DNA of 64,000 nt from Acanthaster planci. Its lineage: Eukaryota; Echinodermata; Asteroidea; Valvatida; Acanthasteridae. Made by a program: the position numbers and the translations under genes. The notes under the pieces are model-generated. The model made no database searches. It was not told the DNA's origin and worked only from the letters and a program-made list of their open reading frames with translations. Location of the stretch: NCBI RefSeq assembly GCF_001949145.1, contig NW_019091523.1, forward strand, positions 425,437-489,436, written 5' to 3'. Shown here one piece after another: positions 24,142 to 37,600 of this stretch. The stretch's first letter is position 1. Every line of letters begins with the position of its first letter.

Positions 24142-24212
24142 GGTAGAAAGGCATTGTGGGAAGGAAAAGGTTCAATGTTTGCTCCTTTTTCCTTCCGAAA
24201 TGCCTTTCTACC
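24142..24212 (+). repeat. 71-bp hairpin, pre-miRNA-sized
   Basis: GGTAGAAAGGCATT pairs perfectly with AATGCCTTTCTACC. GGAAGG and AAAAGG continue the pairing with CCTTTTTCCTTCC after small bulges, giving roughly 27-30 paired bases and a loop of about a dozen. It starts about 100 bases after the PSKH1 exon 1 donor. The size and shape suit either a small foldback transposon or a miRNA precursor. I do not recognise a known miRNA. Confidence 0.7.
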
Positions 24213-25130
24213 AAGGCTAATGGCAGTTGCAGGAAGAGCTCTACATCCAACCCCCACGATTTTTAAGTCTTGTTACATGCATTACCAGCAAGTTTAAGGA
24301 CACCATTTATGGGGGGGGGGTTAACGACATAGGGAAGTGGCGAGAGACCCATCTCTGGGATCTTTTTTAAGTTGTTGGTGTTTATGAAACTTGAAAATCC
24401 TGAATATCTGATATAGAACTCTTTCCCAGTTAATTTTGATTTAACAAGTGCAACTTGTGAAATCAAAAAAGTTGTGTCATCCACAATATTGCAGTTTTGA
24501 GGTTTTAGATTATTCAGATGTAAAGCCTATCAGCAAACTACCGGTACTAAGAGATGTTTAAAGATTGTTTCTTCTAAAGGCTTCAGAAGATTGTTCAGCA
24601 TTGATTAGAAATTAAATTTTTTCTGTCCTAAATGATGCTTTAAGCTGATATATGTGTAAATGAGGGAAATTTGACGAAATACATATGTACAGTACCGGTA
24701 TGTGTGAGGGTAATTCTGGAGATTGTTAAAGTTGTTTTAGTTTTGCTATTTCAAGTAAACTTGTCCAATAAAAAAGTGGATCCCAAGTTACAGAAAAGAA
24801 CTTTACCTGCAACTGTTGGGGTTCAACTTCTCTTGAACTACATCTGGGCTTTCCAGAAAAAGGAAGACACTCAATCTTTCTACATTTTCTTTAAAGTGTT
24901 AACTACTGGTAAATGTACTCGAAATCTCCTTTTCAGAGGACGACCGGTAGCTGTCTGACGTCACCTGAAATCATCACGTCAGAGCTGATTTGTTGATTCA
25001 CTCTGAAATAATCTGAGATTTCACTAGCCTTTGTTTTAGTCAAAACTCCTGGAATATGATGCTGCTATCAGGCTTGCATGCTGCATGATTGATGGATCTG
25101 CGGGATCACTTGATTGTGCTTTGCTGTTCA

Positions 25131-25161
25131 TTGTACATGTACATGTACATGTACATGTACC
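25131..25161. repeat. longest uninterrupted TACATG array
   Basis: About five perfect consecutive TACATG units, entirely self-complementary. It lies in the PSKH1 intron. Confidence 0.9.
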
Positions 25162-26510
25162 TTGTAAATTTAATTGACTGACAAATTTGCTGTATTAAAA
25201 TAGTGATTCCGTGAACTGATTTTCCCATGGGATATCATTTGTAAGGTTATTCTTATGAAAGGCTGGTTTTGTCCAGCCTCCGCTGTCTGTGTTATAGATA
25301 AAGCTTGAATTGGTTGCTGAACTGCCATTCTATTTCTAATAGAACTGTTACATTGCGGAAATGAATTGGCCAATCCCGTCATTCTCTGGATTGCGTGTCA
25401 GCAGTGGCCTGCCCGAAGGCCCAATGACTACAGACAACAATGCCAACATTGCCTGTGCTCAGACGCACCGTTGCACATCCTATTGTCTCGCAAGTGTTTT
25501 GGCGGTGCGAAGTCAAAAATTCCCTCCAAGTCATTATGAAAAAAAACAGTGAACAAATCTGAGAGTCAGTTGCTTGGTTGACCCCGATTCCCCCCCCCCC
25601 ATTTCTGATTGTCTTCAGTGGAAGAAATTGGGCTTGAGTTATTTGGAGATCCATTTTTTTTGGGGGGGGGTCGGATGTAAAGGGGAAACAAGTCGGTCTT
25701 TTGAGGCTGGCATCTGGATGCCATGTTTGTGCTACATTGTAGTGGGCAACCTTACTAGTGAGGGTGATTCGTATTCGGGGCTACCGGTACATGTTTGCTC
25801 CAGGGTCAGAGACTGGTGGTTCTCTGCATTCCCTTCCCTCTTCCACAGTCCACCCAGCTCTCTTTTCTGGCCTTTTTGTTGCCAGCGGGCAGCGTTCATT
25901 TGTTCTTAGCGGTGGGATGACCATTAGGGTATTTGGGGTGGGGGGAACAATGCCAGCCCAGCTTGGCCATTGTCTCTTGGCACGCAAGGAAGCAAGAGGA
26001 CTCGGGTCTGTTGGCCCTGTTGAGTCACCTGGGATCTCGAAGACTGTGATCTCCACTTCCTTGGGCTTCCGAGTGTCTTTCTTGTGGGTGTGATCTCTGA
26101 CACCATACATAGAAGACTTACATTTCTTAGTCCTGAAATCTGTGATTTTTCTCGGAAGTGTTGTACCTTTTGGGACTGATTTCACCTCAGTGGCATGGAT
26201 GCCGAAGGCCCCTCAGATTGTTTGTAAACCCAATGTATAACAAGTTCTTTGAATGGTTTTGGAGTTGAACCTTTTTCTTCAGTATTAAAGCAAAGGGTGT
26301 CATACTCAACGTAAATAGTGTGAATTTTGTGACATGGCAAATGCATAAATTCTAAATTTCTCTGTGAATGTTTTGTGATGTCAAATTTACCTTCCTTTTT
26401 TTCATTCTTGGAGCGGAAGAAACAGATCAACAGAGGGGAGGCACTCTCTGAGAACTTTGCTCACAACTTTTCCATAATTTTGCAAATTGTAAGGAATTCA
26501 TACACTGTAC

Positions 26511-26586
26511 TGGTACATTCACTAAACGTACAGGTGTACATGTACTTGTACATGTACTTGTGTGTACATGTACGTACACATGTATG
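26511..26586. repeat. ACATGT palindromic array
   Basis: A dense mix of TGTACATGTACTTG units and a CGTACACATG variant. It lies in the PSKH1 intron. Confidence 0.8.
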
Positions 26587-27586
26587 GCACATACAGTGTA
26601 TGTCAAATTGTTCATGTTTATCTACATACCTTGTCAAGGCTGATGGTTTTCATTTTCTGATGCAGTTTTCTCGAGAGCTTTGCAAAGCAGAAAGGTTGAA
26701 ATCCAGTCATGAGTGTGTGTGTTTTGTTCTGTATTCCTTATGAACTTGTAATATTCGGCATTGAGATTCAACTCAACCGAGCCGTGAGAGCTCTATTCCC
26801 CATACCTGGTATGTGTCCAAACTCCAAAACAGCCATTTTACAACCCAGCTATTAATGTTTTATGGCAACTGTTTGGGTTGTTAAATTGCCAGCTACGTTG
26901 TACTCAGTACATGTGTACATCTCGAGTGTGAGCCAAAGATGTTGTTTCAAGGCATCCAATTCAGCATTAGTTGATTGAAATTGTTTTCTGAATTAGTTCC
27001 AAATCATTGTAATCAGCTTTGCTGCTTACCAATACCTACACATACTGTACATGAACAAAGTAATGTACATTACTGGTTACCCTCTTGATTGGTAACTTGT
27101 TTTTGACAAGTAACTAAAGTTCACTATATGTTCATGAATCTTTAGCAAAATCATGTCTTCCGCAAGGTTACTATAGTCCTAGTGAATGAATCTGAGTACA
27201 TCACCTCATTAGTACACAGTACCTTTTTAATGTTCAGTGCCATTATGTAATGTGCAGTGCCTTCCTAGTTCTCATAAAAATTGTCTTGAGCTTAATACCA
27301 GTATCTGGGGGGACTTGTTGGGCCAGTGGTGCAGGGCAACATTTTAAGAGAGAAATTTGCTAAGATTCAATTTTGTAACGATGGAATTCAGTAGTCTACT
27401 CCTTACAGTACACATACTAGTATTGTGCCAGTTTAATTTCCATTCTTGGATCACACCTCTTCCCCCTCCCCCAACCCCCACCAACAAACAAAACAGAACA
27501 GTCACTGGTTCTGATGAGCATACTATCCGGTAGCACGGTACCTTTTTTGCTGAACTTAACACCACTTGAAATCTTCCTTGAGAGCT

Positions 27587-27587
27587 N
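27587..27587. other. single ambiguous base
   Basis: One n within the PSKH1 intron. A second lies at 14462 in a WDR89 intron. Confidence 0.99.
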
Positions 27588-27769
27588 TAGTCACAGAGCA
27601 CCAGAGATCTTTTAAGTGAAGGGTTATTATTGATATGTAAATGAGACCTTTGTGTTGTGATCGCAGTAGCAGTGAGTTAGTTGTACATGTACAGTAGGTA
27701 GAGGTACTGTACCCTTTACAAGGTGTGGGATAGTGTTTATTAGCCCAAAGCTGTATTCAATCCAATGCA

Positions 27770-27900
27770 CATACATGTACTACATTCGAGTTTTGGAACC
27801 TTTTTGATTCATGTACCACATGACCTATATACATGTATACATACTGTACATTATGTACAGATATGTATTGCGTACTGTACATGTACATGTACATGTACCT
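27770..27900. repeat. ACATGT palindromic array
   Basis: Several clusters, ending in four consecutive TACATG units at about 27877-27899, with TGTACA variants between. A looser set continues to about 28260. Confidence 0.8.
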
Positions 27901-28510
27901 GATTTTTGTCTATTGCAGAGGGGTCCATGTTGTTTTATACACTGTACAACCGAGGGACAAATGGCACCTGAAGCAAAGGGGAGGGTGCCATTTACAACCC
28001 CCCGGGTGTACAAAATCCATGTACCCAATCACACTCACAAGAACCATTTTTTGTTACACCGCATGTGGTAAGAGATTTTACAAATGCAAGAGAATGAAGT
28101 GAACACATGCATGATGTATACTGTGCACATCACAGTGCGTTTCATTTCACTGAAATTGTCTTCACCAGCAAAGTGTAACAAGTCGCAAAATATGCATGCA
28201 TACCGGTCCATGCACTGTACTGGTACATCATCCATTTGTACAGATCTACATGTATGGTACACCTGTACTTGTAAGTTGTATGGCACATTTGTCGTTCAAA
28301 ACGTGTAATTGGATCATGTGTGTGCACTTTTCCTCTTGTGTCCATGTACAACTAGACAGGTGTTGTGAAATGTTGATTTGATCAAGCATGTAACCATTGG
28401 CATGAAAAAAAAGAAAGATTTGTGACAGCACAGTTCTACACAAGATGTACTGTAGATGGAACCTTTGAGTCCCGTGATTGTTCTTGCTTGAATATTTGCA
28501 TAGCTCTACA

Positions 28511-28566
28511 CGTACATGTACATGTATGTACAACATTGTACTGTACATCATCCTAATATCCTACAC
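28511..28566. repeat. ACATGT palindromic array
   Basis: CGTACATGTACATGTATGTAC and nearby GTACTGTACATC variants in the PSKH1 intron. A related cluster lies at about 29492-29555. Confidence 0.7.
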
Positions 28567-29726
28567 GTACCAGGGGCTTTTTAAAAAAAGCCGATGTGTG
28601 AGTGCCCCAAAGTTGAAAATCCTGCCATTCAATTTGACTCTGGAAATCCTGTCGCTTGCGTGACTGGACAGGTTTGAGCAAACCCCTGTGAAATAAACCG
28701 ATGTTTGTTTAGTTTTAAAATATTCCATCCACTGGCAATTGTAAACAGTTCACAGCTGCACAAGTTGTGTGTTTCAACAAGACCAAAGCGGCTCTGCACT
28801 CTGTTTGTTTTCCAGTGTGGTCTTTATTCAAAACAAAAACTCTGAATGTGGAACGTGTTTCTTCAGTACGACAAACCAGCACAGATTGTGCTGAAAAAGA
28901 AAATGAAAGTTGGTATTTGAAAAAGTTCTTTTTGTGAGGGAGGAAAAACTGGTACCAGTACTTTAAAAAATACATGTACATATATGATGTTCGTTTGCTT
29001 AGCAAACATCACTGCTTGCTGGTTTTGTTGAAACATAGGATTGAATCCACTCCTAGTGGGAGAAGTCTGCACCAAGTCTTACAGCACCAACCATGGAGCC
29101 ATTGGTACCCACAAAGGAGTGATTTAGTCATTGGGGTACAAGCACCAAGGTGACCAGCTTCTTTGTGCGAGAGAAACTTCCTGATACATGTGTCTGTAAA
29201 AACCTTATATTGTTTAAAATTTTCATTCAGATTTATGAGAAATGACACACTTCTTGGGAGTCATGCAGTTAGTGTTTGTATTCATACAAACATTTCGAGA
29301 CAGTGATCAGATGCTTCATATCTTTCAAAGCTAAGGTCCCACATAAGAGAACCAAAGCTTAACTGCAGCTTTTAAAGTTAAATGTACATGTATCTTATTC
29401 CTCTTTTGGTATTACGATTTTGAAATAAAAATGTGAAAATTAATACCTTGACAGATTCAGAAGTAATGCTTATGAATAGCAACTGACATGACATGTACAA
29501 AATGTACATGTACATACCAGAACACGTTACATGTACTTTGTACTGTACTGGTAACTTTTCATAATGTATGTCCACACATGTCCACACTAGCAGCTACATT
29601 TGCATGACGTTCAATACAAATTTCCAACTGTAAAATTTTGCCATTATTTTTTGCTTACATGTGTCTTCAATGTTACTGAAATTGAGCAGTATTTGATAAA
29701 TTATAGAAGTTCATTCTTGAAGATAT

Positions 29727-30770
29727 AACGTTTGTCACATGACAGATGCTTTGTTCCATAAATGCGAAAATTAAATTCAAAACATAAATTGAAAATTACC
29801 TGTTATGTATTAAATACTTTTAGTTTACTTTTAGAAACTTTCATTATCTCCAGACGTGTTTGTTTTCGGTTTTCACAATCATTTTTGTTAAAACGACGAT
29901 TAAACTTCAGCTAAAATGAACACTTCATGTAAGTAAGTTTTTCTAAATGAGTAACGTTTGTCACATGGACAGACATAACATTTGTCACAAATCATAACCT
30001 GGGGACAGACGGTCTTCTCATTTTCATTTCAGCAAAATGAACTGACTTTTTCTGATGAATTGTTCGTTATTTTATTTAAATGTATATACATACTCATAAG
30101 ATAAGTCTTCTAAGATTTTTACATTTAGAGGGAAAAATGGTTGTGAGAAATGTTACAAAGTGAACAGACTTTTGCAATTCCTAAAATCAAATCTTACTTT
30201 TGTCATCTGATAGAAAAACAACCACAAGTATGATGTCAATTTTTATTGTAAAAACTTTTCTCTGGAAGGTATACATGTTTTTGTTCAGGTTATCTGCTCA
30301 AGGAATGGCAAAATCAGCCTGTTTCATGTTTGTCACTCTGTGGACAGACACCGTGACGTACATTATCCTTTAATTAGCTCTCCTTGAATTCCAGTTTAAG
30401 ATAACTGAAAGAAATAAAAAACCATAGATTTTGACATATTTCTCAAATGTTATACATGTACCTGAATGTTTTAACAGATGAATGGCTTTTCTCTCTTAGA
30501 GTGGTATTTTAGATTACCTGAAAAACATAAGCTGACACAGTTACCGATATGTGCATGTCCCACCAGAACCCCTAATATAAGCTGGACATTTTTATCAAGA
30601 TCCTGATTATTTTAACAGTGAACAACCAAATCCTATTAAACTGTGTAAACTATACATACATGTATATCAGTAAAATTGTTAAAGTTCATTTCTTGACTCT
30701 CAACACTCTTAATTAAAGAAAGAGATGATTTCGGTTGTGTGCAAATGTATCCATTAGTGTGGACAGACCC
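29727..30770 (+). repeat. spaced TTTGTCAC / GGACAGAC motif set
   Basis: The motif AACGTTTGTCACATG(G)ACAGA occurs at about 29728-29746 and 29953-29974. TTTGTCAC recurs at 29981-29988 and 30329-30336, and GGACAGAC at 30003-30010, 30342-30349 and 30761-30768; there is a weaker GAACAGAC near 30163. The sequence between copies is AT-rich and not obviously repeated. ACATGT arrays are nearly absent across this kilobase. The class is unknown. Confidence 0.5.
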
Positions 30771-33700
30771 AACTCCTTTTGACTTGAACTGTTCTGGTAA
30801 CTCATTTCACAGTGAAAAGGAAGCATTGTCTCTGAGGGCATCATTATAAACCAGGCTGAAGCAAATAAGCGGTTCCCGTGAATAATTAATGCTCTGCATA
30901 TAAAGTAACCTGGCTACAGTGGCACATCCTGCCCTGTTTGTTGTGCTAGACATTGCAAGCACGTGCATTACACATGGCGCTTCATTGATCAATAAATAAA
31001 AAACAAGGTGAACACTTCCAAGATTGCTAGACACTCTTCAGGAAAGATCTAAGAAGTTACGGGAACCTTGGAGTTTCAGCCAGAATATTAGACAGCAGCA
31101 TGTCTGGGGTGTTCAAATTCTTTTGTGTGAATTTTTGTTAAGCTTGCCATCTGCCATGTTGCAAAGTGAATACTTTGTGCTTCTGTCAGGTTGTACGAGC
31201 AGGAACTCAGCAGTGCAACTTCCTGCCTACCTGGCAGATGCCTCATTCACTCAATTGCTTGGCAACCAAAAAACCTGGTTTTACATCTCCCTAATACAAG
31301 ATTCTATTATTAGTTACTAGTATTCTCACTTGTAGCAAACTCTTTCAGAATATTTCTTAGACGAAATATCAAAAGTGTACCGTTACCGTTAGCATTCAAT
31401 TTGAATGTTTTTTTAAATTTTTGCTTTGAGTTACTGGTAGCTTCTTCTGAAAATGGGGTCACCCAACTGTTACATTTTAATATTTTGTTCACTCTAGTCA
31501 GGACTCAGTTCATAGCATCTCTTTATTTCTTGTATTTCAAACTCAAGATTGATATCCAAAAATAATGGTTTTCAAAATTCCTGGTACTTTACATGTATGT
31601 TCATTTTTGCATGATAGGCTTAGTTAAAAATGTTTCATGTGCATAGACATACTTTTCCATACTTGTAAAGGAGACGTCTGGTTCATTTTCAAACTCCAGC
31701 AAACTAGGTTTCCCCATAAAAATAAATCTCATTTCACATACCTGGTAGTAATTTGTTTTGTGCACTTTACAAATCGCACTTGTGAAAGTTTGAAGAAAGA
31801 ACTACAGTACAGCAAGGATCAACACAATGTGAATGACGTACAACTTGGCTGACACTGGATAAACAAGTCGTGAATGTTGACCTTTTTTCAGGATATTGAT
31901 GTTGAACATTGGACTGTTGATTGTCCCCCTCAAAAAAAAGAGAAAAAAATGAGTCTATGATTCATTGTTTCTACAGCGTGTAGGTGCTGCAAACATGTAC
32001 ATATGTACATGCAGAATGCATTTCTAAAGGAATGAAAAAAAACCACACAGGAAATAGGATCCACTCCAGTGGAATTATATCATGTTCATCTTTTCAACAA
32101 ACAGTCAAACTTGCCGACCCTCGTATGCATCACAATGGAGGGCTTTGTTGGTCAGCACAATGGCCGCTCTCTTGTGCTTTTGAGGTTGCCCCTCTAGGAT
32201 TATTGTATTCCTCGAATTAAGAGATGAAAGGGAGAGAAAGAACTGTATTGCTGGGAAAAAACTCTTTTGTCGTGAGAACAGGGGGGTCAGTCAAAGTACT
32301 GAATCTAAAGCTTGCGTTTCTCTGTTGCTAGGGATCTGGTGGAATTGTGAAGCATTAAGGCTGGAGATTTTAATCTGTAATCTGGGTGTTTTTTGGTGGG
32401 CGGAGATTGTTCGCCCAATTTTTTAGCAGCAAAGTCTTCAAAAGTGGAATAGGGAATATTTGACCCATCCTTGTTGAGGATCTCAGGTTTGCCAAAAATA
32501 CAGGGTCGGGTTGAATGCATGTGTGCCAAATGAAGCATGTGGTTATGGTATTCATAATTATGCAACTTGCTCTCCTGCTTTTTCTCCATTTCTCATTGGC
32601 TGTTAAGTGTTTAGGTATTTTATGCAACACCTCGGGAGTGCAGATTCCATTGTACATGTATGACTGAACATCAAGTAGAAGTCTTTGGCATATCCATCCT
32701 CATCTTGTTGGGGATTGTTCATGGCTGTGTTCCCTTTTTCAAAAGGATATTGCGGAGTCAGTGCTGGTTGTAGAAGTAATTTCAGAGGGTGATATAGGAC
32801 ATAAAAACCTCATTTTAGAAATGGGAAAATTTAAGAAAACAATAACAAGAAACCTGTCAACTTCCCCCCCCCCCCGACAGCTGAACCCCGTCTCAAGCCA
32901 AAGCTGGATCCATCCCTAACTGCTGAAGGTTTCTGAGGTACTGGTACTATATTAAGGGATGAATTCTGTCCTTGTTCCAGAACTTTGAATGTTCTGGCTG
33001 AAGATTGCTAAGGTGTCATGGAGAGGGATTTGTTCCTCATCGCAAAACTTTGAATGTTCTGGTGCCTCTCTCCCAAAATCTTGATGCAGACTTTCCGATA
33101 ACAAGCTTAAACAGCTCTGAAGTACATCGTACATGTGTAGGGAATTACAAACACTAACTTACCGGTACTTCTCCCCCTGGAAAAGAAAAAATTCCCCCTT
33201 TTGTGTTTGATGTAAATTTATGTGAGAAATTTAAAAGTTGGATTGTCCTCCTTTGAAAGAGTAGTCAGTAGGGTTGAGTCAATTCGAAAAAAACACTATT
33301 CAAATGGTCGGCTTTCAATTTGATCGAATATCAGAATATTTGGTCTCATGAACCGGCAGATCGTTGATGATTAAACTTGTATATACAAAATCAGTTGCAA
33401 TAATGCACACAATTGTGCATTTTAATTACTGTAATAGCTTCTCACGTCTAGGAGTATCTCTAGCCACAATTTAGAAAGATTTAAGAGACGAACAATACTT
33501 CTTGCCCGGTTGAAAGTTTTTATTCCTTTTAAATTTTTTAATAAATTATTCAATTTTGAGTCTTCGTAAGATTTCTGTCTCCTGTCATTTGAATCTACTT
33601 GAAACAAGCCTCCATAGTGCAATTTTTCTCATGTAAAACCCCCCAAAATTTCTCCCTTCCGTTTCAGACATTTTGCATCCGAATTTTCCAATTTAGAAAA

Positions 33701-34561
33701 TACACTGTACCGTTCGATAATCAATCGAATGTATTCATATTCAGATATTTGGCACAGTGTTAGTGGTGAGTTAATCCTTGCAAAGGCCTTACTGCATGGA
33801 GCACCATGCTTCAGATGACACACACATCCATCTCCCAAATTGCAGAAACTCCAGTAGGGCCATTCCCAACACTGGCGTCATTTAGAGGGTTTCCCCTCTA
33901 GTTCGGACTGCCCCACTTGGGAATAACAAGTCGCGGCCACACGCAGGCCCAATGAGTACCTGAGATCTTGGCTAGGTACATGTACATGGAAATGTTTTGT
34001 TTGGTGAATAGCTTGGTGGGAGGAAAGCAGCCGCCGAGCTACGTGTACATGTACCTTACCACTGATGATGGGAACAGGTTCCAAATTATGCAACCAGGTC
34101 CCTGCAACCAACTTCACTAATTACGTATTAACTTTTCAGACTAGAAGAAAGGTTGAAAAGATATTGGGGGGAAACAGGTGGACAACAGGTGTAGTGAAAG
34201 CAGATTTTACATGGCATGTACGCATCCAAAGGTTGTGTAGCATATTTTGGTAAGACAGAATGCCGGTTTGAATGCAATCTTTTACATCATGCTTTTTTTC
34301 CCTTTTCTCTATTGAATTTTGGAATGAACTTGTTTTACTTTTAAGTTGAAATAATAGACTACCCCAGTCTTGTGTTAGCTACAAGTAGGAAAGGAAATGA
34401 TTGGCATGATGGTAAGAATGGCCACAAGGGTGTCAGCAGTTAGGTTTTATCGTACCATTACTGGATTTCAACACAGAACTTTATTAGTCCTACACCCTTA
34501 TCATGTCTTCACATTATTTCTAAGAGCATCTTTGCATCCATAGTACAAGCCAATCTGTGTG

Positions 34562-34635
34562 TCCATGTACATGTATGCATGTACAGTACACGTACCCCAA
34601 TACATGTTATATATGTACATGTACATTGTACATTC
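34562..34635. repeat. ACATGT palindromic array
   Basis: TACATGTATGCATGTACAG, then TGTTATATATGTACATGTAC and TTGTACA. Another self-complementary cluster in the PSKH1 intron. Confidence 0.75.
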
Positions 34636-37600
34636 CGTTAAAACCAAACAAATGCAAAAATGGGTCTCATTTTGGAAACACACTGAATGCAAACTTGCAG
34701 GTGTGCGTGCCCCCCAACAGAACTTCTGTACATGGACTTGTATGTGTGTTTTGGATCAAAGAACAACAGAACGGAGTAGAATACTAGTATATCAGTCATC
34801 AGCCCGAAACCCAATCTGCTTCGGAAAGGGAATGTTGATGCTCCCTCCTGGTTTGACAAAACACTGGGGGTGAAAGGTGGCCGCCCCACGGCAGTGGTCA
34901 CCCTCCCCGATTCCTTTCGTTTTCCTGTGAGGTTTGTGTGTGTGTGGGGGGAGGGGCCCTTTGTCTGGGGGGTTGAGCACTATTCTGGTAAATTATTTTG
35001 GAAAGGTAATATTAATAAGGTTTGAAGTTATAAACTTAAAGTTTTGCTGAAACAGGTGGCATTTGTAGGGCTTATCTCCACAGCTACGAGTGAATAATGG
35101 AACACATGTACAAATCTACCAGTAGTGTGCCCTTACTGTTCAGTTCAGTTTCATTTAACTGGCAGAGCGACGGATCTTGTTGGTTAATTCATAACGCACA
35201 TCAGTGATAGTCTGTACATGGACTCGTACCAGCAAGGAATTTTATTGTGCAGGTTTGTGCTTTAGCGCTGTCTCAGACAGTGCATTTTGTCAATTTGCAA
35301 GCATGTTCAAATCTGGTCACATTCATTCACAGCCCACCAGACGTTCAGAGAGGGATATTTCTTTGCCTACATGTAGCTCAGAAACTGTTTCCCCAATCTG
35401 ATGGATTTTCAGTACCTTAATGTTATGACAAACGCTTGTGCCAGATGCACATTCTTTGTCGTTAGCTCTGAAGCAGGAAAACTGAAAACTTCAAACCCTA
35501 AGGACCCTCTTAAATGTGACAGATCCCCTGTGAAATATAATTAAACACATTTACATTTTGAACACCCTCCCCAATAAAAAACAGGTGTTTTATTAAAGAG
35601 AGTTGACTGGGGAGAAAGACAGTGTTTATTCTTTTCCCGATCGCGTGACAAGAGAACAGAAGAAAGACCATATATAAGTCTCTCAAGTGTCCAGTCAGTG
35701 CCGCCTCAGTCGAAATCCGCAGTGTCAGCTTCTCAACATTGTTTGCCTCCATTGTCGGTACCAGCTCAGATGCATTGTTGATGGCAAAAGAGGGGGGGGG
35801 ACACTGATACTTGGACGGAGTTAATTGATGCTGAAGCCGAACACAGTTGGCAGTTTGCCTTCAACTTTTCTTCCGTTTTTTTCCTCCCGTTTTTGTGGCT
35901 TTATGGCTGTATACTAAATGGTACAAGAGTGCAGCCCATTCATTGTGTCATTTTGAACCTCAGTTTGGTATTTGGGGGAATTTAAAGGTTATTGCTTCAT
36001 TCCTTGATGTTTTTGCCCGCTTGAAAATCACATTGCTTCATAAACATTATGTTGACCAGTTACGTGTAGTTGAAGTACCATATAGGGCTTACGGCTGGTC
36101 CCTCATCATGGAGACTAGCAGCATCTGTGCTTCATTGGTTTTTAATGTTTTGGCCAATTTGAAACATCCGACCCTTATCTTCATGTTGTTGAAAAATTGC
36201 TGGTAATTGAGAATGGCACTTTCCAAAGTCAGGAGTCTGTAAGTAATGAAACTAGAGCCTGGAGCCGTAGCCAAAGCACAAGTTTTGAAAAAAAAAAGGG
36301 CTTCCCATACAAATGTCTTTTGTTGCAAGTTCAGTAGAAACTAGAAAGCATTCATTCATCGGTTGGGAGGGATTCTGTTGATGCTTACGCCTGACCACTG
36401 ATTGATTGCACAGGTAAACATTGCACAGGAAGTGGCTGGACATGTTTTCCGCATCATTATCACTGCATCACCCAAGAGCCAAATCACACACCTCCGTGGG
36501 CAAGTCAGACCACCATTTTTGATTTGCTTACAGCCCGACGCAAATGTATCCCAAACAATAGCTTCACCTCTCCTGACTCAATGAGAGAGTCATTTACTCG
36601 ACTTTTGTCAAGCTGAGCTGTACCTACTCTAAACATAATTTGTTGTCAGTGTATCTAACAACAACAGGACAAGTCAGTTGCATAACCGGTACTCTGCACA
36701 GATGTTGGTTTGTGTAAGCTTGTCGAGGACGAGGACAAGATTCCAAAACTACATTGTACATTCAGGTTTCTTGATAAAACCGACGAAATATTGAAAGCTT
36801 TGTACCTTTCCAGTACTGTCTTGGCAGTGAAGTACTGGCAACTTTGATTTGATGACAGATACCGTGGTGTTTTCCTCACTGTGCCTTTAGCTCTGCACTG
36901 GAGAAAAAGAGTTTGAGGCAAAAGAGATCGACCTTGAATAGGAGAAATGTGCTCAAATTGGGAACCTCTGTTTAATTTGATCGCAGCATGTGTTTAAGAA
37001 TTCTTGAAAATCTGGTCTTGAAAATAACAGTTGAAGGTCCAGGAGCTGAATGATTCCACCAGTAATGGCACAGGTCTAAACTGTAACATCTAAATTAGGA
37101 TACTACAAATATTAAATTGGTCTTGGTTTGGCTGAATTTCTATGTAAATCCTGTCCTGATGTGTAGTCCCATGTGTAGCTTACATGTATATACCAGTACA
37201 TGTACAGTAGCAAAAGAGCACAATTTTCATGGATTCTGGGACATTCAATACAGGCCATGAGAAATTTGGAGCAAGGTTGGGACTGACCTCAGCAATTATG
37301 ATGAGGGAGCCTACATGTAGATGTTGGTTGTCCTGCTCCTGGTCAAGCAGATGACAAATTGCTATCTGAGAGGTTGTAATTGCTGTCACCCTCTTGGGGG
37401 TCCAATTACAGTTACCTCCCATGGCTTTTGGGGGAATTGTTTGGGACATTCCCTGTTGACAAGTACTCTGGTGCATTGTAACTCTCTTTCTGTTTTGATT
37501 GGAGGGATTGGAACTCAAGAGAAAGTGAGATCAGATTCTTTTCAGAATGGAAAGTATGATCACTTGGGCCGAGTGTTTTATTTCTGCAGGTATTTCTGTG

